Assembly (NCBI GenBank): GCA_963552605.1
Contig: CAUVKI010000043.1
Coordinates: 1 to 14,931 of the forward strand
Source of the DNA: CAUVKI01 sp963552605
GTDB lineage: Bacteria; Bacillota; Clostridia; Tissierellales; Peptoniphilaceae
Direction: 5' to 3'
Length of the DNA stretch: 14,931 bases
The notes under the pieces were generated by a model. It ran no database searches, was not told the DNA's origin, and saw only the letters and a list, made by a program, of their open reading frames with translations. A program made the position numbers and the translations under genes. Positions 1 through 6,685 of this stretch are shown here, piece after piece; the first letter of the stretch is position 1, and every line of letters begins with the position of its first letter.

Positions 1-68
1 TTTGTTACACCGAAAAGTTCCCGATATTGTGTTTCTTTGAGTTGTTTTATTCTTTCCTCATTGTTCAT
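1..68 (-). CDS. N-terminus of a transposase-like protein (partial, runs off left edge)
   Basis: Only the first 22 codons are present. They read MNNEERIKQLKETQYRELFG followed by VT, and the frame is still open at the window edge. The opening helix, rich in E, K and Q and followed by 'ELFGVT', resembles the start of IS5/DDE_Tnp_4-type transposases that begin with a small helix-turn-helix domain ('..IKQLKEEEFRRLTGVKRETF..' style). That family assignment is from memory of the style, not from any catalytic residue, because the DDE core lies outside the window. A GGGTGA ribosome-binding site lies 4 bases before the ATG. If correct, this is the 5' end of an insertion sequence pointing out of the window. 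Its terminal inverted repeat could not be identified. Confidence 0.45.
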   Translation of the reverse strand, partial: MNNEERIKQLKETQYRELFGVT

Positions 69-84
69 TTTTATCACCCGGTAT

Positions 85-113
85 ATTATAACCGATTGGT
101 ATTGTTTTGAAAA
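85..113 (-). promoter_or_regulatory. Candidate promoter of the transposase-like gene
   Basis: Read on the minus strand, TTTTCA (113-108, four of six matches to TTGACA), a 17-base spacer and a perfect TATAAT (90-85) precede the start codon at 68. The expected transcription start, near 78, falls at the edge of the GGGTGA ribosome-binding site. The transcript would therefore be nearly leaderless, which weakens the prediction. Confidence 0.35.
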
Positions 114-232
114 GGTTAGGGTAAGCGTTTCTTAATTCTTTTCCCAATGTCGTTAATTTTTTTTTGAAGATTCTATAACTTCTTCACCTGCCGAAATCGC
201 CGCACATTGTTTTCGTTCGGCGGACGGAGCAT

Positions 233-277
233 AAAAAAAGTGCCGTCAAAGACACAAGAATCTTTGCGGCACTTTTT
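233..277 (-). terminator. Rho-independent terminator of the surface protein gene
   Basis: On the minus strand the arm AGTGCCGCAAAGA pairs with TCTTTGACGGCACT with one mismatch, around an 8-base loop. A run of seven T residues (239-233) follows. The hairpin begins about 25 bases after the stop codon of the 303-3278 gene. The other strand also has a T run after the stem, so it may work in both directions. Confidence 0.85.
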
Positions 278-302
278 CTATACTATAAATTTCAAACTTT
301 AT

Positions 303-3278
303 TTACACGGTCTTGAAAGGCATTACGATATTTTTTCTCAAAAGCGTTCCCGATTCTCCCTTGATTTTTTGAATGATCAGGAAGTATTTTTTCCCTCCGT
401 CCAACGGCTGTTTCGGTCGAATGTGAACGATGGTTCCGTCCTCGGAAATTCGGATATTCGCCAAGATTTTGGTGTTCAGATCTTCTGCGGACACCAAGAA
501 GACATTCTCCTCCATCACAGTCGTTTTATCCAATTTCTTGTTGAATTTAATATTCCACTCCTTTGTCAACGGCACTTCCGTCTTCATTTCCCACTCCATA
601 TACTCGCCCTCAATCGGAAATGAGACGACCTCAAATTGCAGCGGAATTCTCTCTGAAATTCGAGGACTTCCTTGAATTTCAAGATTCGCACGGTACACAC
701 CTATCGGCAATCCTCTTTGCAAAGAAACCTTGATTACACTTTGCCCGTACACTTCCAATCGCTCGATGCTCCTTTCGGAGAGTTCAAACTTATCCGCATC
801 TTCTCCTGACAAATTAAGGCTCAAAGAACGAAGCGATTGATTTCCGGTATTTCGAACCACAAATTCCTTTTCCTTCTGCGGTTCATTTTGCAATACTCTG
901 CCAAAATCCCATTCAGTCGGGCTCACGGAAATTTCATATCTCGGTTGAAACGGGGTTGGGATTTTAACAGTCAAAGTTCCTTTTTCAAATGCAGGGTTGT
1001 CCGCTTCATAATTTGCGGTATAGCCAACCCCTGCCATATCGACATTCACATCAAAAGTTCCCGGTGTATTTCCGTCCGCAGTAGTGGATAACTGAGGTTG
1101 CGATCCGTTTAATGCCGTTTCACCGCTCACTTGACCCGCCACAGTATAAGTTAACGGCGGAAGAGCCTGTCCCTTAATCATGCTCTTATTGTCCGCTTTC
1201 ACTCGGACTTTTCGCTTTGCAATCGTAAAGTCGAAAGAAACGGAACCTGCATAATTCGTATCGGTACTCGGAACGGAAACCGTCACGGTATATTCTCCGG
1301 CATCGGTCGGAGCTTCAGCACTTCCCGCATAATTTGTGGCATTCCTTCCCTCGTATTTATATTCCAATGCCCCCGAATAAGGAGCAGTCTGCGCCGTTCC
1401 CGAATAGCCTCGTTGCGGCTGTCCGTTATAGATCGCATTCTTTGCTGTTAATCCTTTGATTTCCACCGCCGTCTTATCCTTAGCCGTTACGGTCAATGTA
1501 AAATCGCTGTCGTGATAGTTTACGCCGCCATTGGCTATCACTTTGATCGTAGCTGAAGTATTTGCCGCTTTAGCAGTCGTTTTAAAGGAAAGCACATTTC
1601 CCGAAACGGTCGGTGCTCCGTCAATCAATGCCGCTGTTCCCCCAACCGTAACAGCTCCCCAAGACATTCCCTGCGGAAGTGTCGGAAGTGTATAAGAGAC
1701 ATTCTCCACCTGATCGCTCTTCACAAATTTATTGCCCGTCGTTTGTCCATCATAAGACGCTTTTGTAATGTTGACCACAGATGTTTCCGTTTCTACCTCT
1801 GCCGCTCCGCTTGCGTTCAACAAACAGTGATAGGCGGTACGCCCCACATCTAAGTTGCGAAGTGTAAGTGTGGAACTCTTCTCACCCTGAATTGCCTCAA
1901 AATTCCCCCCTTGGGATTTGGAATACCACTGATAGGTGATGGGATTTTCACACATAGCTTTAACCTGCAAGGTAATTTTAAGATTCGGAGCATACGCTTT
2001 TGTGGTTAATGATTCCGGTTGCTTCGTGATTTTAATATATTTATCCGACATCGTAACAGTATTGTTATGACGCTCTTTTACATCTACCTTTCCATAATAA
2101 GTCTTTGAGCCGACATTCAGTTTAAACTCGGTTTTTCCGGCAGGCACATAAAAATACAACTTGTCATCAGTTCTCAAATCAATGCCCTTTACTCCATATC
2201 CTTGCGGACTTAGAAGTTCAACAGTGTATAGATCTGCCGGTCGCAATCCTTCCAATGTGACCTTGTATACCGATTTACCCGCACCGTTGGTTAAGTTTGC
2301 TGCTGTAAGACCGTCAACATTTCCTTTGATTGAGCCTCCGGTAACGGTAACGGAACTATCGTTGCTTGCCTTCAAAACAAACTTGTCAGGACGGATTCCC
2401 GAATTTCTAATCATTCCTCCGGAAATATTTACATTGCTTTGATTGCTCAGCTCAATCGTATTTTCATTATCACATCTTATCAATCCGTCCGAAATCGTGA
2501 GGTTTCCATTGTCCATGACGATTGCTTTTGCACCGGCTAGAGAGCACAATATCTGTCCGCCCTTGATGTGAGCGGTTCCTTGGTTTGAAATTTTCAAGGC
2601 TTGACCGGTGCTTTGCAGAACAATGTTTCCGCCTGAAATCGTGAGCTTGGAGCGACCATCCACGAGGATAGCTTGTGCATTGGCTTTAGAGCACAATATC
2701 TGCCCGCCGTTGATCTCAGCGGTTCCACCGTTTGAAATTTTCAAGCCTTGAGCGTTGGGATCCATAGTGACGGTTCCGCTTGAAAATGTGAAACGACTGT
2801 TCGGTCCTTGGACCCAAATCCCCGTTGAGTCTCTATCCCCTGCGTCAATTACCCCTCCGCTGAGCTCGAAGTTTCCGCCAAAAACTTTAATCCCATTTCC
2901 ACTGTTCCCCGCTATAATCTTCCCTGCCGTCAGTCGGAAAGTTCCTCGGCTTTCTTCAGACATTTCAATCAAGGTGTGGAAGGTGCTGTTTGAAACGGTC
3001 GCTTTCCAATCCACGGTAACCCCTTCCGGGATTGTGAGTTTCAATGTCTTTTCTTCAAAACTGACAAAATCTTGCGTCGCTGTTACTGTAACCGTGGAGC
3101 CCTGCGGCGTGATGATAAGCCTATTTCCTACATTCACATTGAACCCTTGCAATGTCTGCACCACCATATCCACACCGCTTTGTGCAAATACCCGTATCGG
3201 CAAGACGCCGATGAGCAGGGCAAAGGCAAGCAACAAACTCACCGCTTTTCTTCCCGTTGTCCTTCTGTTTTCTTTCAT
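303..3278 (-). CDS. Large secreted mosaic surface protein (beta-helix, Ig-like, MBG-like, ASH-like and SbsA-like modules)
   Basis: A 991-residue exported protein of unknown function. Residues 1-33 form a signal peptide: a basic start (KENRRTTGRK), the hydrophobic core VSLLLAFALLIGVLP and a likely cut after VFAQ. Residues about 90-335 are short repeated strands with 'ISGG', 'INGGQI' and 'ISNQG' turns, typical of a right-handed parallel beta-helix. They include a 49-residue unit present twice (about 179-227 and 228-275). Residues about 415-505 look like an Ig-like domain (YQWY, then YHC). Residues about 506-772 resemble MBG-type adhesin modules ('YNGQPQ', 'PTDAGEYTVTVSV', 'TIAKRKVRVKADNK'). Residues about 783-886 resemble an ASH/choice-of-anchor domain ('SPTEWDFGRV', 'NTGNQSLRSL'), and residues about 888-991 an SbsA-like Ig domain. 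I see no LPXTG, SLH or choline-binding motif, so how it is held at the cell surface is unclear. The start is firm: AGGAGG lies 6 bases before the ATG. Adhesion is a guess from domain types. Confidence 0.85.
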   Translation of the reverse strand: MKENRRTTGRKAVSLLLAFALLIGVLPIRVFAQSGVDMVVQTLQGFNVNVGNRLIITPQGSTVTVTATQDFVSFEEKTLKLTIPEGVTVDWKATVSNSTFHTLIEMSEESRGTFRLTAGKIIAGNSGNGIKVFGGNFELSGGVIDAGDRDSTGIWVQGPNSRFTFSSGTVTMDPNAQGLKISNGGTAEINGGQILCSKANAQAILVDGRSKLTISGGNIVLQSTGQALKISNQGTAHIKGGQILCSLAGAKAIVMDNGNLTISDGLIRCDNENTIELSNQSNVNISGGMIRNSGIRPDKFVLKASNDSSVTVTGGSIKGNVDGLTAANLTNGAGKSVYKVTLEGLRPADLYTVELLSPQGYGVKGIDLRTDDKLYFYVPAGKTEFKLNVGSKTYYGKVDVKERHNNTVTMSDKYIKITKQPESLTTKAYAPNLKITLQVKAMCENPITYQWYSKSQGGNFEAIQGEKSSTLTLRNLDVGRTAYHCLLNASGAAEVETETSVVNITKASYDGQTTGNKFVKSDQVENVSYTLPTLPQGMSWGAVTVGGTAALIDGAPTVSGNVLSFKTTAKAANTSATIKVIANGGVNYHDSDFTLTVTAKDKTAVEIKGLTAKNAIYNGQPQRGYSGTAQTAPYSGALEYKYEGRNATNYAGSAEAPTDAGEYTVTVSVPSTDTNYAGSVSFDFTIAKRKVRVKADNKSMIKGQALPPLTYTVAGQVSGETALNGSQPQLSTTADGNTPGTFDVNVDMAGVGYTANYEADNPAFEKGTLTVKIPTPFQPRYEISVSPTEWDFGRVLQNEPQKEKEFVVRNTGNQSLRSLSLNLSGEDADKFELSERSIERLEVYGQSVIKVSLQRGLPIGVYRANLEIQGSPRISERIPLQFEVVSFPIEGEYMEWEMKTEVPLTKEWNIKFNKKLDKTTVMEENVFLVSAEDLNTKILANIRISEDGTIVHIRPKQPLDGGKKYFLIIQKIKGESGTLLRKNIVMPFKTV
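2535..2828 (-). repeat. Two-copy 147-bp in-frame repeat in the surface protein
   Basis: The segment beginning 'agagcacaatatctg' occurs at 2541 and again at 2688, exactly 147 bases (49 codons) apart. The similarity, including a shared 'tttgaaattttcaag' further on, extends over most of the unit with scattered differences. In protein it gives GLKISNGGTAEINGGQILCS followed by ALKISNQGTAHIKGGQILCS. Forty-nine residues would fit about two turns of a beta-helix, so duplication or loss of units would change helix length without a frameshift. The outer boundaries given are approximate. Confidence 0.6.
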
Positions 3279-3356
3279 CCTTTTCCTCCTTGTTTATTGA
3301 TATAGTATATCTCTGTCGTTCGGATATTTTTCCGACTGACCTTTCCGAGTGTATAC

Positions 3357-3385
3357 TTTTTACCATATCGAATGAGTTTTGTCAT
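3357..3385 (-). promoter_or_regulatory. Candidate promoter of the surface protein gene
   Basis: On the minus strand ATGACA (3385-3380, five of six matches to TTGACA) is followed by a 17-base spacer and TAAAAA (3362-3357, four of six). Transcription would start near 3350 and give a leader of about 70 bases. That leader holds a small perfect hairpin, TCGGA-N6-TCCGA, at 3320-3335. The gene has its own long upstream gap (3279-3477), which fits separate transcription, but the -10 box is weak. Confidence 0.35.
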
Positions 3386-3477
3386 AACTTTAGTTTTTTT
3401 TTTACTTTTTTGTAATCTTTCTTTCGGCATACAGTATATATACTTTATCTCACCCGTTTCTTTGTATTTTTTGTCCT

Positions 3478-4332
3478 TTAAGCCCTCTTTGAAAAGAGCG
3501 ATACAAAACTTGCGACCGTACCTAAGATAATGGAGGTTATTGCAAGTGTTTTTATTATGCTGTCAAGAAGCTCCTGTTTTTTGGGTAAGGGGAGAATGAA
3601 TAATCCCACCGATTTATAAAAGAGCGATATTGCAACTGTGATAAAAAGCGAGGCGAAGAAAGCTGAAATAAATGTTATCAGAAAGGCTTTAATGATATAA
3701 GGAGTGTTAAGAAAACCCTCCCCCGCACCAAGTAGGCGAAGTGTGGTTCTCTCTTTTCTATGGAGAGTGAGATCCTGCCTGATTATGTGGCTTACAACTA
3801 TTACGGAAATGAAACCTATTGCAAGTATCATTGAGCTTCCGATTAACTTCATCGTCCTAATGATTTCGGTAAGTTTAGATGCTGCCTCTCTGTTATCTCT
3901 TATGTGGTCAATTCCCGTTATATTCTCCAAAGCTCTAAGTACGACTTCTCTATTTTCAAGAGATACCGTAAGCTTGAGATAGGGCAAAAACGGATTTTCC
4001 GAAACGACCGTAAGTGCGGTGGCTTCATCTCCCAAAATGCTCTCCATTTCTTTTCTCGCTTCTTCTTCTGAAACCTTGGAAAGCTTTTCTATCTCAGGAA
4101 TTTTTTCGAGTTCCGATTTTACAAAATCTTCCTTTCCTTGCAGCGTAAAAATCGCAATATCCGCTTCCCTCTCAAGAATATCTATCCAATTCGTTCCCAG
4201 TGAAATTGCTCCCGAACAGGCTCCAAGTATAGTTAAAATCAAGGCTATACTTATAATTGAAAGAAAATTTCCCGCTTTTTCTATCTTAAAAAGTGTAATT
4301 GTTTCTTTTAAAAAATAAAGTGAATTTTTCAT
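3478..4332 (-). CDS. ftsX: FtsX-like permease, cell-division ABC transporter family
   Basis: A 284-residue membrane protein with the FtsX layout: a short cytoplasmic start, a first membrane helix (about 21-43), an outside domain of about 110 residues (about 46-155), then three helices (about 162-182, 213-240 and 258-281). The segment 'HRKERTTLRLLGAGEGFLNTP' after helix 2 matches the conserved FtsX element usually written R-x-E-I-x-x-M-x-L-V-G-A. Length is close to that of Gram-positive FtsX. In that family FtsX works with the ATPase FtsE and uses its outer domain to activate peptidoglycan hydrolases during division. No ftsE lies next to it: the gene upstream is alr, 18 bases away, which points to co-transcription with it. 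A GGGGA ribosome-binding site lies about 11 bases before the ATG. A related FtsX/MacB-type permease with another partner is possible. Confidence 0.7.
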   Translation of the reverse strand: MKNSLYFLKETITLFKIEKAGNFLSIISIALILTILGACSGAISLGTNWIDILEREADIAIFTLQGKEDFVKSELEKIPEIEKLSKVSEEEARKEMESILGDEATALTVVSENPFLPYLKLTVSLENREVVLRALENITGIDHIRDNREAASKLTEIIRTMKLIGSSMILAIGFISVIVVSHIIRQDLTLHRKERTTLRLLGAGEGFLNTPYIIKAFLITFISAFFASLFITVAISLFYKSVGLFILPLPKKQELLDSIIKTLAITSIILGTVASFVSLFSKRA

Positions 4333-4350
4333 TGTACCAAATCCCCTTTT

Positions 4351-5517
4351 CTAAATCAGGTAGCTTAATACCTTTACGATTTCTCCTCCACGCTCATATA
4401 TTCTGGGAACTCTTCTCGAAACCATACACAAAATTTCATAATTTATCGTTCCGAGAATTTTTGCCAAATCGTCCGCCGTAGGCTCATCTTCTTTTCCAAT
4501 TCCGAATATAATTACTTCATCTCCGATTTTTGCGTCTTCCGTCAGTTCTATCATACACTGATCCATACATATGTTTCCTATCTGCCTTTGTCTTTTGCCG
4601 TTGATCCCCACATATACCTTAGATGAAAGTATTCTCGTATATCCGTCGGCATAACCTATGGGAATTGTGGCAACGGTCATTTCTCTATCCGTTATAAATT
4701 TATGCCCGTAGCTTATTCCCGTTTGCTCCTTTACAACCTTTATATTTGAAATCTCCGTCTTTAGAGTCATTGCAGGGAGGATATCTCCCTTATTTAAAAT
4801 CACCTCATCGGAGGGTGCGCACCCGTAGAGAATTATTCCGGCTCTTACCATATCAAACTTAAATTCCGGCATAAGCTCACAAATGGCGGCGCTGTTTGCA
4901 ATATGCTTTATCGGGATTTTCACTCCCCTTTTTTCAAGTGCCTCCGAAACGGCTTTGAAAACGGAAAGTTGTTTAAATGCACTCGTTTTATCTCTTTCAT
5001 CGGCTCTTGCCATATGGGAAAATAACCCCTCAATCTCCAGAAACGGAAGTTTTGAAATCTTTTCTATTTCATCAATGGAACTTTCGTTCGCTAAAAATCC
5101 CAAACGCCCCATACCCGTGTCGATTTTTATATGAAGCTTCACCTTTTTTCCAAGTTTTTTTCCGGCTTCGTTGGCTGCAAAAGCCTGCTTAATATTGTAA
5201 ACAGTCCCTGTGATATTATGATGGATTAACGCTTCATATGACGAAACGGGAGTGTATCCCAAAATCAAAATTTCCGCACCAATCCCCGCATTTCTAAGTT
5301 CAGTTCCCTCGTCCAATGAGGACACCGCCAATCTGTCGGCACCGTTTTCCAAAAAAATTTTTGAAACCTCCACAGCCCCGTGCCCATATGCATCACCTTT
5401 CACAACAGCGCACACAAGCGTATCTTTTCCGACTTTCTCTCTCACAAAGTGAATATTATGTATGAGATTATCCACATTTATTATAACTCTTGTGGGTCTT
5501 AATTCATCATTTTCCAT
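4351..5517 (-). CDS. alr: Alanine racemase
   Basis: A 388-residue PLP enzyme of the cytoplasm that interconverts L- and D-alanine, supplying D-Ala for peptidoglycan. The cofactor lysine is K40 in 'AVVKGDAYGHG', which differs from the usual VKADAYGHG by one residue. The second catalytic base is Y270 in 'ISYGHKF'. 'KIDTGMGRLG' (131-140) and 'GNICMDQCMIE' (314-324) are further family hallmarks. The length is normal. The ATG at 5517 is preceded by AGAGGAAGGGGAT, a purine-rich ribosome-binding site. The gene lies 41 bases after yitT and 18 bases before the FtsX-like gene with no hairpin between, so the three are probably one transcript. D-Ala supply and an FtsX-type division protein in one transcript would both serve wall growth. 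Confidence 0.96.
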   Translation of the reverse strand: MENDELRPTRVIINVDNLIHNIHFVREKVGKDTLVCAVVKGDAYGHGAVEVSKIFLENGADRLAVSSLDEGTELRNAGIGAEILILGYTPVSSYEALIHHNITGTVYNIKQAFAANEAGKKLGKKVKLHIKIDTGMGRLGFLANESSIDEIEKISKLPFLEIEGLFSHMARADERDKTSAFKQLSVFKAVSEALEKRGVKIPIKHIANSAAICELMPEFKFDMVRAGIILYGCAPSDEVILNKGDILPAMTLKTEISNIKVVKEQTGISYGHKFITDREMTVATIPIGYADGYTRILSSKVYVGINGKRQRQIGNICMDQCMIELTEDAKIGDEVIIFGIGKEDEPTADDLAKILGTINYEILCMVSRRVPRIYERGGEIVKVLSYLI

Positions 5518-5558
5518 TTATCCCCTTCCTCTTTACACAACAAATTGAAAAATCAAAT

Positions 5559-6485
5559 CTATCCGATCGGACGCTGATAAAAATTACCCATAATGGTGTT
5601 GGAATCAATGGTATTGACAAACGACTTAGGATCGATTGTCTTTATAACTCCCCGAACTCTGTCCAGATCATTTGCTCCTATCACGGAATATACAATTTTT
5701 CTATAAGCTCCCGTATAGCTTCCCTCCCCCTCAAAAATCGTGCAGGCGTGATGAGTTGCAGCCATAATTCCCTCCGAAACCTCATAAGGACTGTCGGTTA
5801 TTATGAAGAGAGTTTTTTTGGAATATCTTTTATACATCAGTCCGATCATCTGCGTAGAAACATACTGATAAATGACCGTATAGAGTGCGGAGTCCGCTCC
5901 GAAAAAAATTCCCGAAAGCAAGATCACAAACGCATTTGCAAGAAAGACATAGTTAAAAGTATAGACGCCCCTTTTTACCGAAAAATACATTGCCAAAAAA
6001 TCAAATCCGCCCGTGCTTGCCTCCCGTCTAAGTATCAGGCTGTTGGCAAAGCCGTTTAATATTCCTCCGAATACGGCAATCAGAAGCCAATCCTTAGTTA
6101 TCTCCACTTTAGGAATAAAATCCGTGGCAAATGAGAGAATTAAAATCGCCACGCAGGAAAAAAGAGTAAATTTTTTCCCCACCGTGCGATAAGCCATAAT
6201 GCCCGGAATTAAATTTAATGAAATGGAAATCGGAACAAAGGGCACCTTTACGTTAAGATATTTTTGTATAAGTCTTTGTATGAGAGTGGCAACTCCGTTA
6301 ATTCCCGCAGGCAACATATTAGCCTGACTTAGGAATATCTTCATATTAAGACCTATTATAGTTGCGCCCACAACCACCGCAAGCAGCGTAATCAAATCGT
6401 GTTTTACTCCCTGATTTGAATGTTCCCTCGTGTAGTCCAAAAAAGCTTTATCAACCTTGGGATTTTTCGGCTTCTGATTTTCCAT
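5559..6485 (-). CDS. YitT family membrane protein (DUF161 + DUF2179)
   Basis: A 308-residue protein: a hydrophilic start (1-29), then a membrane region with several helices (about 30-200), then a soluble C-terminal DUF2179 domain (about 222-308). Family signatures are 'MLPAGINGVATLI' (58-70), 'REASTGGFDFLAMY' (154-167) and, in the C-terminal domain, 'FEGEGSYTGAYRKIVYSVI' and 'IDPKSFVNTID'. The function of the family is not well settled. I chose the ATG at 6485 because AGGAGGTG lies 6 bases before it. The frame stays open 27 codons further upstream, to 6566, but that extension runs into the terminator and promoter region, has no ribosome-binding site and is not expected in the family. It is the first gene of the likely yitT-alr-ftsX transcript. 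Confidence 0.9.
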   Translation of the reverse strand: MENQKPKNPKVDKAFLDYTREHSNQGVKHDLITLLAVVVGATIIGLNMKIFLSQANMLPAGINGVATLIQRLIQKYLNVKVPFVPISISLNLIPGIMAYRTVGKKFTLFSCVAILILSFATDFIPKVEITKDWLLIAVFGGILNGFANSLILRREASTGGFDFLAMYFSVKRGVYTFNYVFLANAFVILLSGIFFGADSALYTVIYQYVSTQMIGLMYKRYSKKTLFIITDSPYEVSEGIMAATHHACTIFEGEGSYTGAYRKIVYSVIGANDLDRVRGVIKTIDPKSFVNTIDSNTIMGNFYQRPIG

Positions 6486-6507
6486 TTGCACACCTCCTGA
6501 TTCTCTG

Positions 6508-6537
6508 ATTTTAATTATACATTTGCAATAAAAAAAA
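6508..6537 (-). promoter_or_regulatory. Candidate promoter of the yitT-alr-ftsX group
   Basis: On the minus strand a perfect TATAAT lies about 20 bases before the yitT ribosome-binding site, in the context AAATGTATAATTAAAATC. With a 17-base spacer the -35 box would be TTGCTT (three of six). The spacer is mostly the T run of the upstream terminator, so terminator and promoter share bases. Confidence 0.5.
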
Positions 6538-6570
6538 AGCAATGTCCCATAAATCCAACAGAACATTGCT
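6530..6570 (-). terminator. Distal terminator downstream of uvrA
   Basis: On the minus strand AGCAATGT (6570-6563) pairs perfectly with ACATTGCT (6545-6538) around a 17-base loop, followed by nine T residues (6538-6530). It is the second of two hairpins after uvrA and insulates yitT from it. Confidence 0.8.
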
Positions 6571-6647
6571 TAAGGTTTATCGGTTTTTGCCCGTCAAAAA
6601 CAAAATATGGAACAGCTCCGTCTTTTTAACCGTTTAAAGTCCTTAAT

Positions 6648-6669
6648 AAAAAAAACAGCACTTGGCTGT
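6648..6669 (-). terminator. Proximal terminator of uvrBA
   Basis: On the minus strand ACAGC-CAAGT-GCTGT forms a 5-bp stem followed by eight T residues, starting about 16 bases after the uvrA stop codon. The stem is short, which may explain why a second terminator follows about 80 bases later. Confidence 0.7.
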
Positions 6670-6685
6670 AATTTTCTTTTCACCC

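Noticed and set aside
58..179. Open minus-strand frame overlapping the transposase-like start
   Set aside because: It encodes about 40 residues with no ATG and no ribosome-binding site, and the promoter for the next gene lies inside it; probably chance.
2755..3300. Long plus-strand reading frame opposite the surface protein gene
   Set aside because: Antisense shadow of a gene with a signal peptide and recognised domains; no ribosome-binding site or family resemblance.
3433..3444. Perfect palindrome AGTATATATACT downstream of the FtsX-like gene
   Set aside because: It is a simple TA-rich run; such palindromes arise easily by chance in AT-rich gaps, and no regulator or repeat copy supports it.
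6486..6566. 27-codon N-terminal extension of yitT
   Set aside because: It would be encoded by the terminator and promoter region and lacks a ribosome-binding site; the ATG at 6485 has a strong one.
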